Below are positions 22,943 to 31,196 of a DNA stretch of 39,448 nucleotides, piece by piece. Positions within the stretch are counted from its first letter, which is position 1, and every line of letters begins with the position of its first letter. The stretch comes from an uncultured Lachnospiraceae bacterium (GTDB lineage Bacteria; Bacillota; Clostridia; Lachnospirales; Lachnospiraceae): contig CAJUMM010000020.1 in the NCBI GenBank assembly GCA_910586955.1, forward strand, positions 1 to 39,448, read 5' to 3'. A model generated the notes under the pieces. The model was not told the DNA's origin. It saw only the letters and a list, made by a program, of their open reading frames with translations, and made no database searches. A program made the translations under genes and the position numbers.

Positions 22943-24199
22943 TTAAATCAGATATTTCCCGGCAATCTGTTCCAGGCACCAGCCAAAGTTAAGCTTCTCC
23001 ACCGAATCCCCCGCCTCCACCGGAACCATATGTACCAGGGAGCCGTCCAGGTAATAGGAGACATTTCCCACAAGGCTCCCGGCCTCCACCGGTGCCGCCA
23101 GCACATCCGGAAGCTCCACCTCCACCTCTACTTGTTCCTCCGGCATCAAAAGAAGCTTAAGCTCCCCTCTATCCTCCCCTTCTGCCAGAACCAGATCCGT
23201 GAAAGCCTTTTCCTCCAGGTTTCCCTCTTCCGGGATGCCGTTTTTCACCTGGAGGGAAGGCAGTTCCACCTGTTCCCACACATCCCGGTATTCATAGTGT
23301 TCCAGCCCGTAGCTCATAAGGGTCCGGGTGTCTTTCCATTTATAACTGCGGTTGTTGGGCCAGCCGCAGGCCAGAAGGGCCACCACAAAGGTTTTGTCCT
23401 CCCGCTGCAAGGCTCCTACATAACAGTATCCCGCATTATTGGTAAAACCCGTCTTGCCCGACAAGGCCCCTTCCATCATGGTGAGAAAGGCGTTTTTGTT
23501 TCCCACCGTAAAGCTCCTTAGTCCTTCCGTGTCCCCGAAGCTGTAGGAGGAAGTCCGGGTAATCGCCAGAAATTCCTCCCGTTTGGGAGACTGGCAGATA
23601 CAATAGCGCATGGTCCGGGCCAAATCCGCCGCCGTGGTGGAATGCTCCCCTTTCTCATCCGAAGCATCCAGTCCATTGGGCGTAATGTAATAGGTATTGT
23701 AACAACCGATATCCCGGGCTTTGGCATTCATCATCCCGGCAAATCCCTCCACGGAGCCTCCCACATGTTCCGCAATGGCTACGGCAGAATCGTTGTGGGA
23801 CTCCAGCATCAGGGAATACAAGAGATCCCCCAGCCGGTATTGCTCCCCTTGCCGGATGCCAAGCTGCACGTCCGGCATGCCCGCCGCATACTCAGACACG
23901 GTGACAATCTCATCCGGATTGGCATTTTCCAGGGTGACAATCAAGGTCATAATCTTTGTGGTGCTTGCCATGGGCTTTTGCTCATAACCGTTTTTTTCAA
24001 ATAAAATACGCCCGGAATCCCCGTCCATCAGCACGGCCGACTGGGCGTAAAGCTGTCTTAACTCCGGAGGAATTTCTGTTTCTCCTTCCGTTTCCTGCCC
24101 GTAGGCCCGAAGGGAACAGCACAGAAAAAATGCGAAAGCCATCAGAAGAACACCTGGTTTTTTCATGGAGAACACAACCTGTACCTGATTTCCTTTCAT
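22943..24199 (-). CDS. D-alanyl-D-alanine carboxypeptidase (low-molecular-mass PBP)
   Basis: 418 residues: signal peptide (about 1-34), then the S11 peptidase domain with ASTTK (Ser79, Lys82), SHN (134-136) and GKTGFT (249-251). A C-terminal beta domain of about 110 residues and a short amphipathic tail (WCLEQIAGKYLI) follow, as in PBP5/DacF. It trims the terminal D-Ala of peptidoglycan stem peptides outside the membrane. An ATG at codon 12 is an alternative start with a more usual signal peptide, but it lacks a closer ribosome site. Confidence 0.93.
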   Translation of the reverse strand: MKGNQVQVVFSMKKPGVLLMAFAFFLCCSLRAYGQETEGETEIPPELRQLYAQSAVLMDGDSGRILFEKNGYEQKPMASTTKIMTLIVTLENANPDEIVTVSEYAAGMPDVQLGIRQGEQYRLGDLLYSLMLESHNDSAVAIAEHVGGSVEGFAGMMNAKARDIGCYNTYYITPNGLDASDEKGEHSTTAADLARTMRYCICQSPKREEFLAITRTSSYSFGDTEGLRSFTVGNKNAFLTMMEGALSGKTGFTNNAGYCYVGALQREDKTFVVALLACGWPNNRSYKWKDTRTLMSYGLEHYEYRDVWEQVELPSLQVKNGIPEEGNLEEKAFTDLVLAEGEDRGELKLLLMPEEQVEVEVELPDVLAAPVEAGSLVGNVSYYLDGSLVHMVPVEAGDSVEKLNFGWCLEQIAGKYLI

Positions 24200-24243
24200 T
24201 CTATTCCCTGGGGACAGGAATTAGCACTCCGAATTTTGTCTTT

Positions 24244-24414
24244 TTATCTTAATTTCCCGGCTCCTTCCCTGGCCTTCCCACAGCAGGAGGCCCCGCTGCA
24301 GCCTCCACAGCCACAGCCGCAGGCAGAACCGCCGTTTTTCTTTCTCCTGATCTGATAGGCAATGCTCAAAGCCAGGCACACCGCCACAAGGGCCAGCACA
24401 ATAAAATCTGCCAT
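24244..24414 (-). CDS. FeoB-associated Cys-rich membrane protein
   Basis: 56 residues. A single N-terminal helix (ADFIVLALVAVCLALSIAY), then basic residues and a cluster SACGCGCGGCSGASCCGK with seven Cys. This is the small protein that often follows feoB in Firmicutes, presumably handling ferrous iron or stabilising FeoB. The start is the ATG at 24414, with GGAGAAGGA upstream; it lies 40 bases beyond the feoB stop. Confidence 0.9.
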   Translation of the reverse strand: MADFIVLALVAVCLALSIAYQIRRKKNGGSACGCGCGGCSGASCCGKAREGAGKLR

Positions 24415-24453
24415 ATTCCTTCTCCTCTCCGCCGTTATTCTACCACATTCTAT

Positions 24454-26649
24454 CTACAGGAACAAGCCGCCCACTACATTTACCAGGAGAGCCATGACAT
24501 AAGCGGTTACCATCTGGACAGCCACGGCCTTTCCCGTCTCCTTCCAGGTCTTCAGCTCCCGCTTCATAGCTCCCACTGCCGCAAAGCAGGGCATACACAG
24601 AAGATTGAATACCATATAGGCATAAGCCGCCGCCCTGGTCTTTATATCATCCTTCATGCTGGGAAGGGCATTCTCGTCGCCGCCTTCAAACAATACGCCT
24701 TCGGCATAAATATCACCTGCGGCCTCCCCGTCATAGACGCCGCCCTCAAAGCCAAGCTCTTCCAGCTCCTCCGGGCTGTATCCCGAGAAATATTCCTCCA
24801 GGTATTCCTCTGTCACGTCTTCCTGATAGAGCTGGGCAAAGGTAACAACCACATTTTCCTTGGCAATCCAGCCGGTGACAACACCTACGGCGGGACGCCA
24901 CTCTCCAAAGCCCAGAGGCTTGAAGACAGGGGCAATCACATTTCCCAGGGAAGCCATAAAGCTGTCATTCATCTCGCACATGATACTGCCGTCCTCATTG
25001 GCAGCCTTGTTGGATCCATTGAAAGATCCCATATTAAAATTGGAAAGGAACCAAATGAAAATCGTAGATACAAAGATTACCGTCCCTGCCTTAACCGCAA
25101 ACCCCTTGACCTTCTCCCAGCCGTGAATCAGCACGCTTTTCAAAGTGGGAACCCTATATTGGGGCAGCTCCATAATAAAATTGGAAGTCGTATCTTTAAA
25201 ATAAAACGTATTTAAAAGAAGAGATACCACAATCGCCACTAGGATACTGAATATGTACAGGGAATAAGTTACCAAAGTCTGATTGCTGCCTGCAAATAAA
25301 GTGGACACAAACAGGGCAAAAATAGGAAGCTTCGCACCGCAGGGCATAAAGCCTGCTAAAATCGTGGTAATCTTCCGGTCTTTCTCCGATTCCAGGGTGC
25401 GCGTAGCCATTACCGCCGGCACGCTGCAGCCAAAGCCCTGGAGCAAGGGAATAAAGGAGCGCCCCGACAAGCCGAATCTGCGGAAAATGCGGTCCAGCAC
25501 AAAGGCAATACGGGCCATGTAACCACAGTCCTCCAGGAAGGAAATCAAAAGATAAAGCACCAATACCAGGGGAATAAAACCAATCACTGCCCCAAGCCCT
25601 GCCATAATGCCGTCAATCACCAGGGAGAACACCCAGGGAGACGCATTTCCCAGAAGCCCTTCTGCCACAGCTGTAAGCCAGCCCCAAGCGGACTCTGCCA
25701 CGCCGGCCAGCCAGATGCCGGGACTTGGAAGTCCTTCTATAAAGAGGAAATTTTCACTGTTGGTGCAGGCAAAGAGCAGATACATCACCAGGGCAAAAAT
25801 GGGCAGCGCCAGAATCCGGTTGGTCAGAATTTTATCCAGCTTGTCGGACTTGGTCTCCACATGTCCCGCCGGAGATTTCTTCACGGCCTCCTTCACCACC
25901 CGGGAGATATAGCTGTAGCGCTGATCGGCCACCATAGCTTCCAAATCCGTACCTGCGCCGTAGTTTCCGGCAATAACCTCTTCCGCCTTCCTTCGCATCT
26001 CCGGCTTTACGGCTTCTCCTGCATTTTCGTCGTTTTCCAAAAGCTTGACGGCCCTCCACCAGCTGTCCGTCTCGCCGCCCTCTTCCAGGGCATTCTGTAC
26101 CTGAGCAATGGCATTGGATAGTTTTTCATCAAAAATAGGCAGTTTCCCCGGAGCTTCTCCGGATTTTGCCCTTTTCACCGCTTCCGTCACCAGCTCCTGG
26201 ACTCCTTTTCCGCTGCGGGCCACAATGGGAACTACCGGAACGCCGAGAATTTCCGAGAGCTTCTCCACCCGGATCACATCTCCCCGAGCCTCCACCTCAT
26301 CCATCATATTCAGGGCGATCACTGTGGGAACACCCGTCTCCAGAATCTGCAGGGTCAGATACAGGTTCCGTTCTATGCTGGTTCCGTCTACAATATCAAT
26401 AACCGCATGGGGTTTCTCCTTCACCATATAGTCTCTGGCAATGACCTCCTCTGCAGAATAAGGGGACAGGGAATAAGTTCCCGGCAGATCCATAATATGA
26501 ATCTCCTTATCCTTTTTGTAAACTCCCTCCTTCTTATCCACTGTGACTCCCGGCCAGTTTCCCACCCTCTGCCGGGAGCCCGTCAGTTCGTTAAATAAGG
26601 TTGTTTTACCGCAGTTGGGATTGCCTGCCAGCGCAATGACATAGGACAT
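24454..26649 (-). CDS. feoB: Ferrous iron transporter FeoB
   Basis: 731 residues. N-terminal G domain: G1 GNPNCGKT (8-15), G2 region NWPGVTVDKK, G3 DLPGTYSLSPYS, G4 NMMD. A helical GDI-like spacer follows, then a membrane domain with two Gate repeats. It includes LQGFGCSVPAVMATRTL, with the conserved Cys-Ser-Val-Pro, and the second core with CMPCFAAVGAMKRE. It imports Fe2+ across the cytoplasmic membrane. GGAGGAG lies six bases before the ATG. Confidence 0.97.
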   Translation of the reverse strand: MSYVIALAGNPNCGKTTLFNELTGSRQRVGNWPGVTVDKKEGVYKKDKEIHIMDLPGTYSLSPYSAEEVIARDYMVKEKPHAVIDIVDGTSIERNLYLTLQILETGVPTVIALNMMDEVEARGDVIRVEKLSEILGVPVVPIVARSGKGVQELVTEAVKRAKSGEAPGKLPIFDEKLSNAIAQVQNALEEGGETDSWWRAVKLLENDENAGEAVKPEMRRKAEEVIAGNYGAGTDLEAMVADQRYSYISRVVKEAVKKSPAGHVETKSDKLDKILTNRILALPIFALVMYLLFACTNSENFLFIEGLPSPGIWLAGVAESAWGWLTAVAEGLLGNASPWVFSLVIDGIMAGLGAVIGFIPLVLVLYLLISFLEDCGYMARIAFVLDRIFRRFGLSGRSFIPLLQGFGCSVPAVMATRTLESEKDRKITTILAGFMPCGAKLPIFALFVSTLFAGSNQTLVTYSLYIFSILVAIVVSLLLNTFYFKDTTSNFIMELPQYRVPTLKSVLIHGWEKVKGFAVKAGTVIFVSTIFIWFLSNFNMGSFNGSNKAANEDGSIMCEMNDSFMASLGNVIAPVFKPLGFGEWRPAVGVVTGWIAKENVVVTFAQLYQEDVTEEYLEEYFSGYSPEELEELGFEGGVYDGEAAGDIYAEGVLFEGGDENALPSMKDDIKTRAAAYAYMVFNLLCMPCFAAVGAMKRELKTWKETGKAVAVQMVTAYVMALLVNVVGGLFL

Positions 26650-26722
26650 TTTTTCTCCTCCTCATGGTTTAGATTCACGGAAAATTCTGGTTTTCCGTCT
26701 CTGTCTTTCGTATTTTCAAATA

Positions 26723-26941
26723 TTACTGCACCTCAATCCGGGCCGCCTCTTCCTTTCTAAGGCTTAGCTCATATCCCCGAATACGTATTTCCACCGGATC
26801 TCCCAAAGGAGCCGTCTTGACTACCTTTACTTCTACTCCGGGCGTGATTCCCATATCCATAATCCGGCGCTTCAAGGGACCGCTTTCCCCGATGGATGTT
26901 ACTTTTCCGGACTGCCCCGGTTTCATTTCTTTTAGTGTCAT
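26723..26941 (-). CDS. feoA: Ferrous iron transport protein FeoA (second copy)
   Basis: 72 residues, an SH3-like FeoA domain. It begins TLKEMKPGQSGKVTSIG, with MDMGITPGVEVKVVKTAPLGDPVEI in the middle and LSLRKEEAARIEV at the end, all family features. It probably modulates the FeoB G domain. AGGAGG precedes the ATG within a short form of the recurrent leader element. Confidence 0.95.
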   Translation of the reverse strand: MTLKEMKPGQSGKVTSIGESGPLKRRIMDMGITPGVEVKVVKTAPLGDPVEIRIRGYELSLRKEEAARIEVQ

Positions 26942-26997
26942 TCCAGTATCCTCCTAATTCCAGTTCCGCAGAATTCTTCCCAGGATTCTGCGTTTTT
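26942..26997 (-). repeat. Recurrent hairpin leader element, copy e (short form)
   Basis: Between the two feoA genes, starting at the first stop codon. Hairpin CGCAGAAT/ATTCTGCG (26967-26992) with the GCGGAACTGGAATTAGGAGG box directly after. In the plus direction the same hairpin is followed by T7 and would act as a terminator. Confidence 0.6.
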
Positions 26998-27210
26998 TTA
27001 TGCTACCAGTATCTGGGCCGCCAATCCTCTGTTCAGCGCGACCCGGACGCCTTTTACTAAAAGTATCATGCCGCCGGGATTCCTGCCCACTACTTGGATC
27101 TGCTCACCCTGCACAAAACCCAGGTCCTGCAGATGCCGCTTCACCTCCTCCTTCCCGTGAAAAGCCTGGATTACCCTTGTCTCGCCTACTTCCATCATAG
27201 CTGCTGCCAT
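26998..27210 (-). CDS. feoA: Ferrous iron transport protein FeoA (first copy)
   Basis: 70 residues, again an SH3-like FeoA domain: VGETRVIQAFHGKEEVKRHL, LGFVQGEQIQVVGRNPGGMILLVKG and VALNRGLAAQILVA. It differs clearly from the second copy, so the two are old paralogues with possibly distinct roles. It is the first gene of the feo operon, with AGGAGG six bases before the ATG. Confidence 0.95.
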   Translation of the reverse strand: MAAAMMEVGETRVIQAFHGKEEVKRHLQDLGFVQGEQIQVVGRNPGGMILLVKGVRVALNRGLAAQILVA

Positions 27211-27216
27211 ATTGAG

Positions 27217-27393
27217 CCTCCTATTTTAGTTCCGCAGGTTTCTTCCCAAAGCCCCTTTTCTAGAAGGATTTCCGGTCACAAAATCACGTGACCGTAATTC
27301 CTTCTGGGCTTTGTACAGAACCCCGCTGTTTTTAGTTCCACAGGTTTCTTCCCAAATCCCAAAACCCTGCTGTTTTTTAGTTCCACACCCTCC
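27217..27393 (-). repeat. Recurrent hairpin leader element, copy c
   Basis: This is the feo 5' leader. Hairpin arms AAAGCCC/GGGGCTTT (27248-27255 and 27306-27312), AGAAGGA/TCCTTCT and an inner CGGTCAC/GTGACCG. It is bracketed by direct repeats ending CCTGYGGAACTAAAA, with a third partial GTGGAACTAAAAAACAGC further up. The final box GCGGAACTAAAATAGGAGG leads into feoA. Confidence 0.6.
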
Positions 27394-27412
27394 CTTCCTG
27401 AGTTTATTTAAT

Positions 27413-27489
27413 TGAGAATGATTATTATTTTCTTTATTATTATAGCATCAAGGCGCGGTTTGTCAAGTTCTAATTGAGAATAATTATCA
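27413..27489 (-). promoter_or_regulatory. feo promoter bracketed by two Fur boxes
   Basis: Minus strand TTGACA (27461-27466), 16 bases and TATAAT (27439-27444). Fur-like 7-1-7 sites lie on both sides. 27475-27489 reads TGAGAATAATTATCA (14 of 15 to TGATAATNATTATCA). 27413-27427 reads TGAGAATGATTATTA (13 of 15). The operon is thus expected to be repressed when iron is plentiful. Confidence 0.85.
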
Positions 27490-27694
27490 AAATCTTTGTT
27501 TCCGGCGGAACACCTGGGAGTCAGCCGTCAGGCCGTAACAAAATGGGCAATTATTCTCCATGCCGCCTTTCTATGCAGCTGCGCCCAGCATGTCCATTTG
27601 GCGAGAGCCTGCCCCTCCAAACGGAGGGTAGGGGCTGCTATGCTCATAAAAAAGTAATGGAACCGGAAGATGAACTTTCGGCTGACGGGTACCA
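27490..27694. other. Non-coding stretch with dyads, no gene seen
   Basis: No convincing gene on either strand. It contains the inverted pair GTCAGCCG (27520-27527) and CGGCTGAC (27679-27686), and local dyads such as CCTCCAAACGGAGG. GC content is higher than in the flanks. It may belong to the structured element that follows. Confidence 0.4.
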
Positions 27695-27840
27695 GCGGTT
27701 AAGGAACCTTATCTTAGCCGGAACCCTATGAAAACGCTGGTCCTTAGCGAACACGAGCCAAAGGCGAAGTGTGAGCTTAGTACCGCTGCGTTTGAATGGA
27801 GCGAAAGCGCGTTCCGGATGGGATAAGGTTCCTTAACCGC
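27695..27840. repeat. 146-base element with 19-base terminal inverted repeats
   Basis: Perfect 19-base terminal repeats GCGGTTAAGGAACCTTATC (27695-27713) and its complement (27822-27840). Further nested pairs are CCGGAAC/GTTCCGG, AAACGC/GCGTTT and a 10-base stem with two mismatches, so the whole can fold into one long hairpin. It is too short for a transposase. It fits a MITE or a structured RNA; a short frame crossing it on the minus strand lacks coding signs. Confidence 0.6.
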
Positions 27841-27922
27841 GTCCCCTCTCGCCCACAACTTCCAATTTATGCAACCATTAAGTTCTAATAAACTATCTGA
27901 TTTGCAAAAAATAAGAGAGAAC

Positions 27923-27967
27923 AAAAAAAGCGCTGCACTACAGGTGATTTTCACCTATTTTGCAACG
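27923..27967 (-). terminator. Terminator of the chemoreceptor gene
   Basis: In the minus direction GCGTTGCA pairs with TGCAGCGC around an inner AGGTG/CACCT stem, followed by T7. It lies 32 bases past the mcp stop. Confidence 0.85.
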
Positions 27968-27998
27968 CCTCTTGTACGTTAAGGGTACCAGTTCTAAA

Positions 27999-29972
27999 TT
28001 ACGATTCTGCCCGGAGAACGAAACTGCTGACCAGCCGCCGGAGTTCCTCCGCCTGGCCGGACAGCTCCTGGCTGGTAGCTGCGCTCTCCTCCGCCGTTGC
28101 GGAGTTGGCCTGGACCACGCCGGAAATCTGCTCAATGCCCTGGGAAACCTGCTCGATGGCTCCGGTCTGGCCTTCCACTGCCCCGGCCACAAGCTCCATC
28201 TCTTCCACGGCCCGGCTGGCCAGGCTAATCACATCCGTCACGGATCCCGTTACCTTTTTCACCACTTCGCTGCCGCTGTCCACTGCCTCCACGGAATTCC
28301 GGATCAGCTCCTGGGTCGCCTTGGCCGCCTGATCGGACTTGGTGGCCAGATTCCGCACCTCATCCGCCACCACGGCAAAGCCTTTTCCCGCCGTTCCAGC
28401 CCGGGCTGCCTCCACTGCCGCATTGAGAGCCAGGATATTGGTCTGGAAAGCAATGTTTTCAATGGTATCAATAATCCGGCGGATTTCTCCGGAAGACTCC
28501 GTGATCAGATTCATGGCTTCGTTTAAGCGCTCAATGTATGCGCCGCTCTCCTGGAGCTTTTCTCCGGCTCCCTCTACCGCATCCTTAGCTGTCCGGGTCA
28601 GATGGGCTGTCTTCTGTGCGCCGCTTCTCATCTCCCCAATGGTGGAGGACAGCTGCTCCACCGCCGCCGTCTGCTCCATAGCTCCCGTAGACAAAGCCGT
28701 GCCGGTAGATGCCACCTGGGAAGAGCTGCTGGACACCTGAGCCGATGCAAGGGTAATCCCCGCCATGGTCCGATTCAGTTTTTCGCTGATCACACGGAGG
28801 TGTTCTTTCAAAATTCCGAAATCTCCCGGATAAAACTGGCCGCTGCTCTCCTTGGTCAGGTCCCCTTCTGCAATGGCTCCCAGCACCCTTCCAATCTCAT
28901 CCACAATTTTCCCGAAGGCTTCCGTCAGCTGGCCGATGGAATCAGCCAAAACCCGTGTCTCGTCCCGGCTCTCCACCTGGGGAACGGGACTTTTCAGATC
29001 TCCCTGGGAAAGGGCCTGCAGTCGATCCGCACATCTGACAATGGGATTCGCAATGGAACGGCTTACCTTGGCGGAAATAAGAATCACGATCACACAGGCC
29101 GCAACACAGATGGCCAACTGGAAAAGATTTCCGAAGTAAGCAGGGCGCATAAATTCATCTTCATCAATATTCACTGCAATGCTCCAGCCGTCCGTTCCCG
29201 GGATTGGCGCATAGGCCTGGATATTGTTGGAATGATCTGCGGCATAGGAGTAACGCTCCACGCCTCTCTCCCCTGCCACCATACGGCTTTCCATAGCCGC
29301 AACCGTCTGAAGATCCTTGTCCTTAGGAGCAGATGCCGCTTCCCGGATAATATTTTCCCGATTCATTACCGACGCAAGGTCCACATAGGCAATGGTCGTT
29401 CCCTCTTTGTCCAGAATATAGGCCTCCCCCTCTTCTCCAATCTGAAGGCCTTCTATAATAGACTGCAAAATATATATATCACACTGAAAATAGAGAACGC
29501 CTTTCACGGCATCTCCTTCCAGGATAGGTGCGGAAACCATCAGATAAGCATCATTCCCCTCTATGTAAGGAACAGACATATAGCTATTCCCCTGCAAAGC
29601 TGCCTGGAAAAAGGGCTCCTGGGAAATATCCGTCTGATGAAACCTGTCGTAACCCCGGGTATCCGCCATACCGCCCATACGCATATAGTAAGCATCTGCA
29701 CGGGCCTGGATAAATGCCTGCTTATCCTCTATAGAAATATCATCATCCACAAGCGTCGGATTGGATGCCATTTCCGCAATGGTCAGCGTATAGGTAGAAA
29801 TCATATTCTGGGCTGCCAGAGCCGCCAAATCCGCTGTCTCCTTCAAATTTTTCTCAAGGGCTGTGGTGGTGGAGTAGCGGGTAACCAGCATACTCATGAA
29901 ACCCGTGATAAATGAAACACATACGGTTGCAAGTACTACCATTGTAATGATTTTTGTCTGTATCTTTTTCAT
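27999..29972 (-). CDS. Methyl-accepting chemotaxis protein
   Basis: 657 residues. TM1 lies at about 8-30, then a dCache-type sensor of about 240 residues (DADAYYMRMGG-like start, PFFQAALQG, YLMVSAPIL, EGEAYILDKEGT), TM2 near 283-302 and HAMP (NPIVRCADRLQALSQGDL). A second HAMP-like segment contains AIAEGDLT. The signalling hairpin carries the invariant tip ENIAFQTNILALNAAVEAAR. No C-terminal CheR/CheB docking pentapeptide is present. The ligand is unknown; dCache domains often bind amino acids. No other chemotaxis gene is in the window. Confidence 0.95.
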   Translation of the reverse strand: MKKIQTKIITMVVLATVCVSFITGFMSMLVTRYSTTTALEKNLKETADLAALAAQNMISTYTLTIAEMASNPTLVDDDISIEDKQAFIQARADAYYMRMGGMADTRGYDRFHQTDISQEPFFQAALQGNSYMSVPYIEGNDAYLMVSAPILEGDAVKGVLYFQCDIYILQSIIEGLQIGEEGEAYILDKEGTTIAYVDLASVMNRENIIREAASAPKDKDLQTVAAMESRMVAGERGVERYSYAADHSNNIQAYAPIPGTDGWSIAVNIDEDEFMRPAYFGNLFQLAICVAACVIVILISAKVSRSIANPIVRCADRLQALSQGDLKSPVPQVESRDETRVLADSIGQLTEAFGKIVDEIGRVLGAIAEGDLTKESSGQFYPGDFGILKEHLRVISEKLNRTMAGITLASAQVSSSSSQVASTGTALSTGAMEQTAAVEQLSSTIGEMRSGAQKTAHLTRTAKDAVEGAGEKLQESGAYIERLNEAMNLITESSGEIRRIIDTIENIAFQTNILALNAAVEAARAGTAGKGFAVVADEVRNLATKSDQAAKATQELIRNSVEAVDSGSEVVKKVTGSVTDVISLASRAVEEMELVAGAVEGQTGAIEQVSQGIEQISGVVQANSATAEESAATSQELSGQAEELRRLVSSFVLRAES

Positions 29973-30052
29973 TTCTTACGGCCGCAAGGCCTCAGGCCCG
30001 GCCCATCCCCCTTTTCTCCATCTGTTTCCGGCAGTCCGCAACTGCCTTTCCT

Positions 30053-30081
30053 ATCATATCGAATGGATTCCCGTATGTCAA
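30053..30081 (-). promoter_or_regulatory. Promoter of the chemoreceptor gene
   Basis: Minus strand TTGACA (30076-30081), 17 bases and TATGAT (30053-30058), about 80 bases before the start codon. Confidence 0.65.
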
Positions 30082-30124
30082 TCCTCAGAGCCCCACAATA
30101 AAACAAATTTTATCATTTTTCCTA

Positions 30125-30179
30125 TTGACAACAATCCTTGTCATTGTTATACTTCTAGTATGACAATAATAATTGTCAT
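30125..30179 (+). promoter_or_regulatory. xre promoter with paired operators
   Basis: TTGACA (30125-30130), 17 bases and TATACT (30148-30153). Dyads of one type overlap it: TGACAAcaatccTTGTCA (30126-30143) over the -35, and ATGACAATaataATTGTCAT (30160-30179) at the start site, with a further TTTGACAAA half-site after. Autorepression by the XRE protein downstream is the simplest reading. Confidence 0.75.
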
Positions 30180-30226
30180 TTTGACAAATTCCTATGTCGT
30201 ACATAGAGAAAGAAGGGATTGCCTAT

Positions 30227-30448
30227 ATGCCACTTCGAAACCACCTGAAAGAACACCGGGCCCGTCTGGGACTGAACCAGCAGCAGCTGGGAAGCCTGGT
30301 GAAGGCCTCCAGGCAGACGATCAGCCTGATTGAGCGGGGAGACTATTCTCCCTCCGTGACCCTGGCCCTAAAAATCTCAAAAGTCTGCGGAGTGCCTGTA
30401 GAAACTATCTTTGAATACGAGGAGGATATTGCTGATGAGCAAGACTAA
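30227..30448 (+). CDS. XRE-family transcriptional regulator
   Basis: 73 residues, almost entirely one helix-turn-helix: NQQQLGSLVKASRQTISLIE followed by RGDYSPSVTLALKISKVC and VETIFEYEE. This is the short YozG-like type that controls a neighbouring membrane protein. The frame opens 11 codons earlier, but AAGGGA eight bases before the ATG at 30227 favours that start. It overlaps the next gene by 14 bases. Confidence 0.92.
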   Translation: MPLRNHLKEHRARLGLNQQQLGSLVKASRQTISLIERGDYSPSVTLALKISKVCGVPVETIFEYEEDIADEQD

Positions 30449-31196
30449 AATGAAAACCAAAAAACAAGTAACCCATTCCTTTTGCCTGATTATGCTGGCC
30501 TCCGGCCTCTTCGGAGCAGCCCTCTCCTTTGCTGTCATAGTTATGATGAAAAGCGCCCTTTCCGACGGCCTTCCCGGGCTTTATGTATCTTTGCAGAGGC
30601 TCTCTCCCTGGATCTTTCTCTTCCTGGCGGCCGCCTTCCTGCTCTCCTCCTGGTGGTCCCTGATGCGGGCAAGAAGGTTTTGCCGCAGCTTAAACGATTC
30701 TGAGGATGAGGCCTTTTACCAGCAGGCGGATCGTTATCTGGACCAGCCTCTTGCCATCTCAAACATCGGCACCATTGTCCTGTTCACCTGGTTCGGAATG
30801 GTGGCTGTCAGCACCTTTGAGAAGAACTGCGGAGTTTACCTCTTTTTGCTGATTGCCTTCCTTCTGATAGCGGAACTTGTGCTTCTGGTCCTTATCCAGA
30901 GAAAAACCGTGGAGCAGGTTAAGCTGTTGAATCCGGAAAAACGGGGGGACGCCCTGGATATCCGTTTCCAGAAGGAGTGGCTGGAAAGCTGCGACGAGCA
31001 GGAACAGCTCTGTGTCTACCGGGCTTCCTACAAGGCCTTCTCTGCCCTGCCTGTAATCTCCGGTTCCCTCTTTATCCTGCTGGTACTCTTCCTGCCCTAC
31101 GCCCGGATCGGCTTTCTGCCCTTCCTCTGCGTCGGCCTTTTGTGGCTGGTTCCCACCATTATTTACTTCCGGGAGGCAAAGCGGTCCGTTTCCTGA
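30435..31196 (+). CDS. Multi-pass membrane protein, DUF3169-like
   Basis: 253 residues with about six helices: ASGLFGAALSFAVIVMM, WIFLFLAAAFLLSSWW, IGTIVLFTWFGMVAV, VYLFLLIAFLLIAELVLLVL, VISGSLFILLVLFLPYA and FLCVGLLWLVPTIIY. The size and the partnership with a small XRE regulator match the DUF3169 group; the function is unknown. The start is the ATG at 30435, nine bases after GGAGG inside the xre gene. Its 3' end overlaps the convergent CPBP gene by 38 bases. Confidence 0.7.
   Translation: MSKTKMKTKKQVTHSFCLIMLASGLFGAALSFAVIVMMKSALSDGLPGLYVSLQRLSPWIFLFLAAAFLLSSWWSLMRARRFCRSLNDSEDEAFYQQADRYLDQPLAISNIGTIVLFTWFGMVAVSTFEKNCGVYLFLLIAFLLIAELVLLVLIQRKTVEQVKLLNPEKRGDALDIRFQKEWLESCDEQEQLCVYRASYKAFSALPVISGSLFILLVLFLPYARIGFLPFLCVGLLWLVPTIIYFREAKRSVS

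Noticed and set aside
27709..27954. 81-codon minus-strand frame across the 146-base fold-back element
   Set aside because: It runs through the inverted repeats, lacks a good ribosome site and resembles no protein; the pairing explains the sequence.
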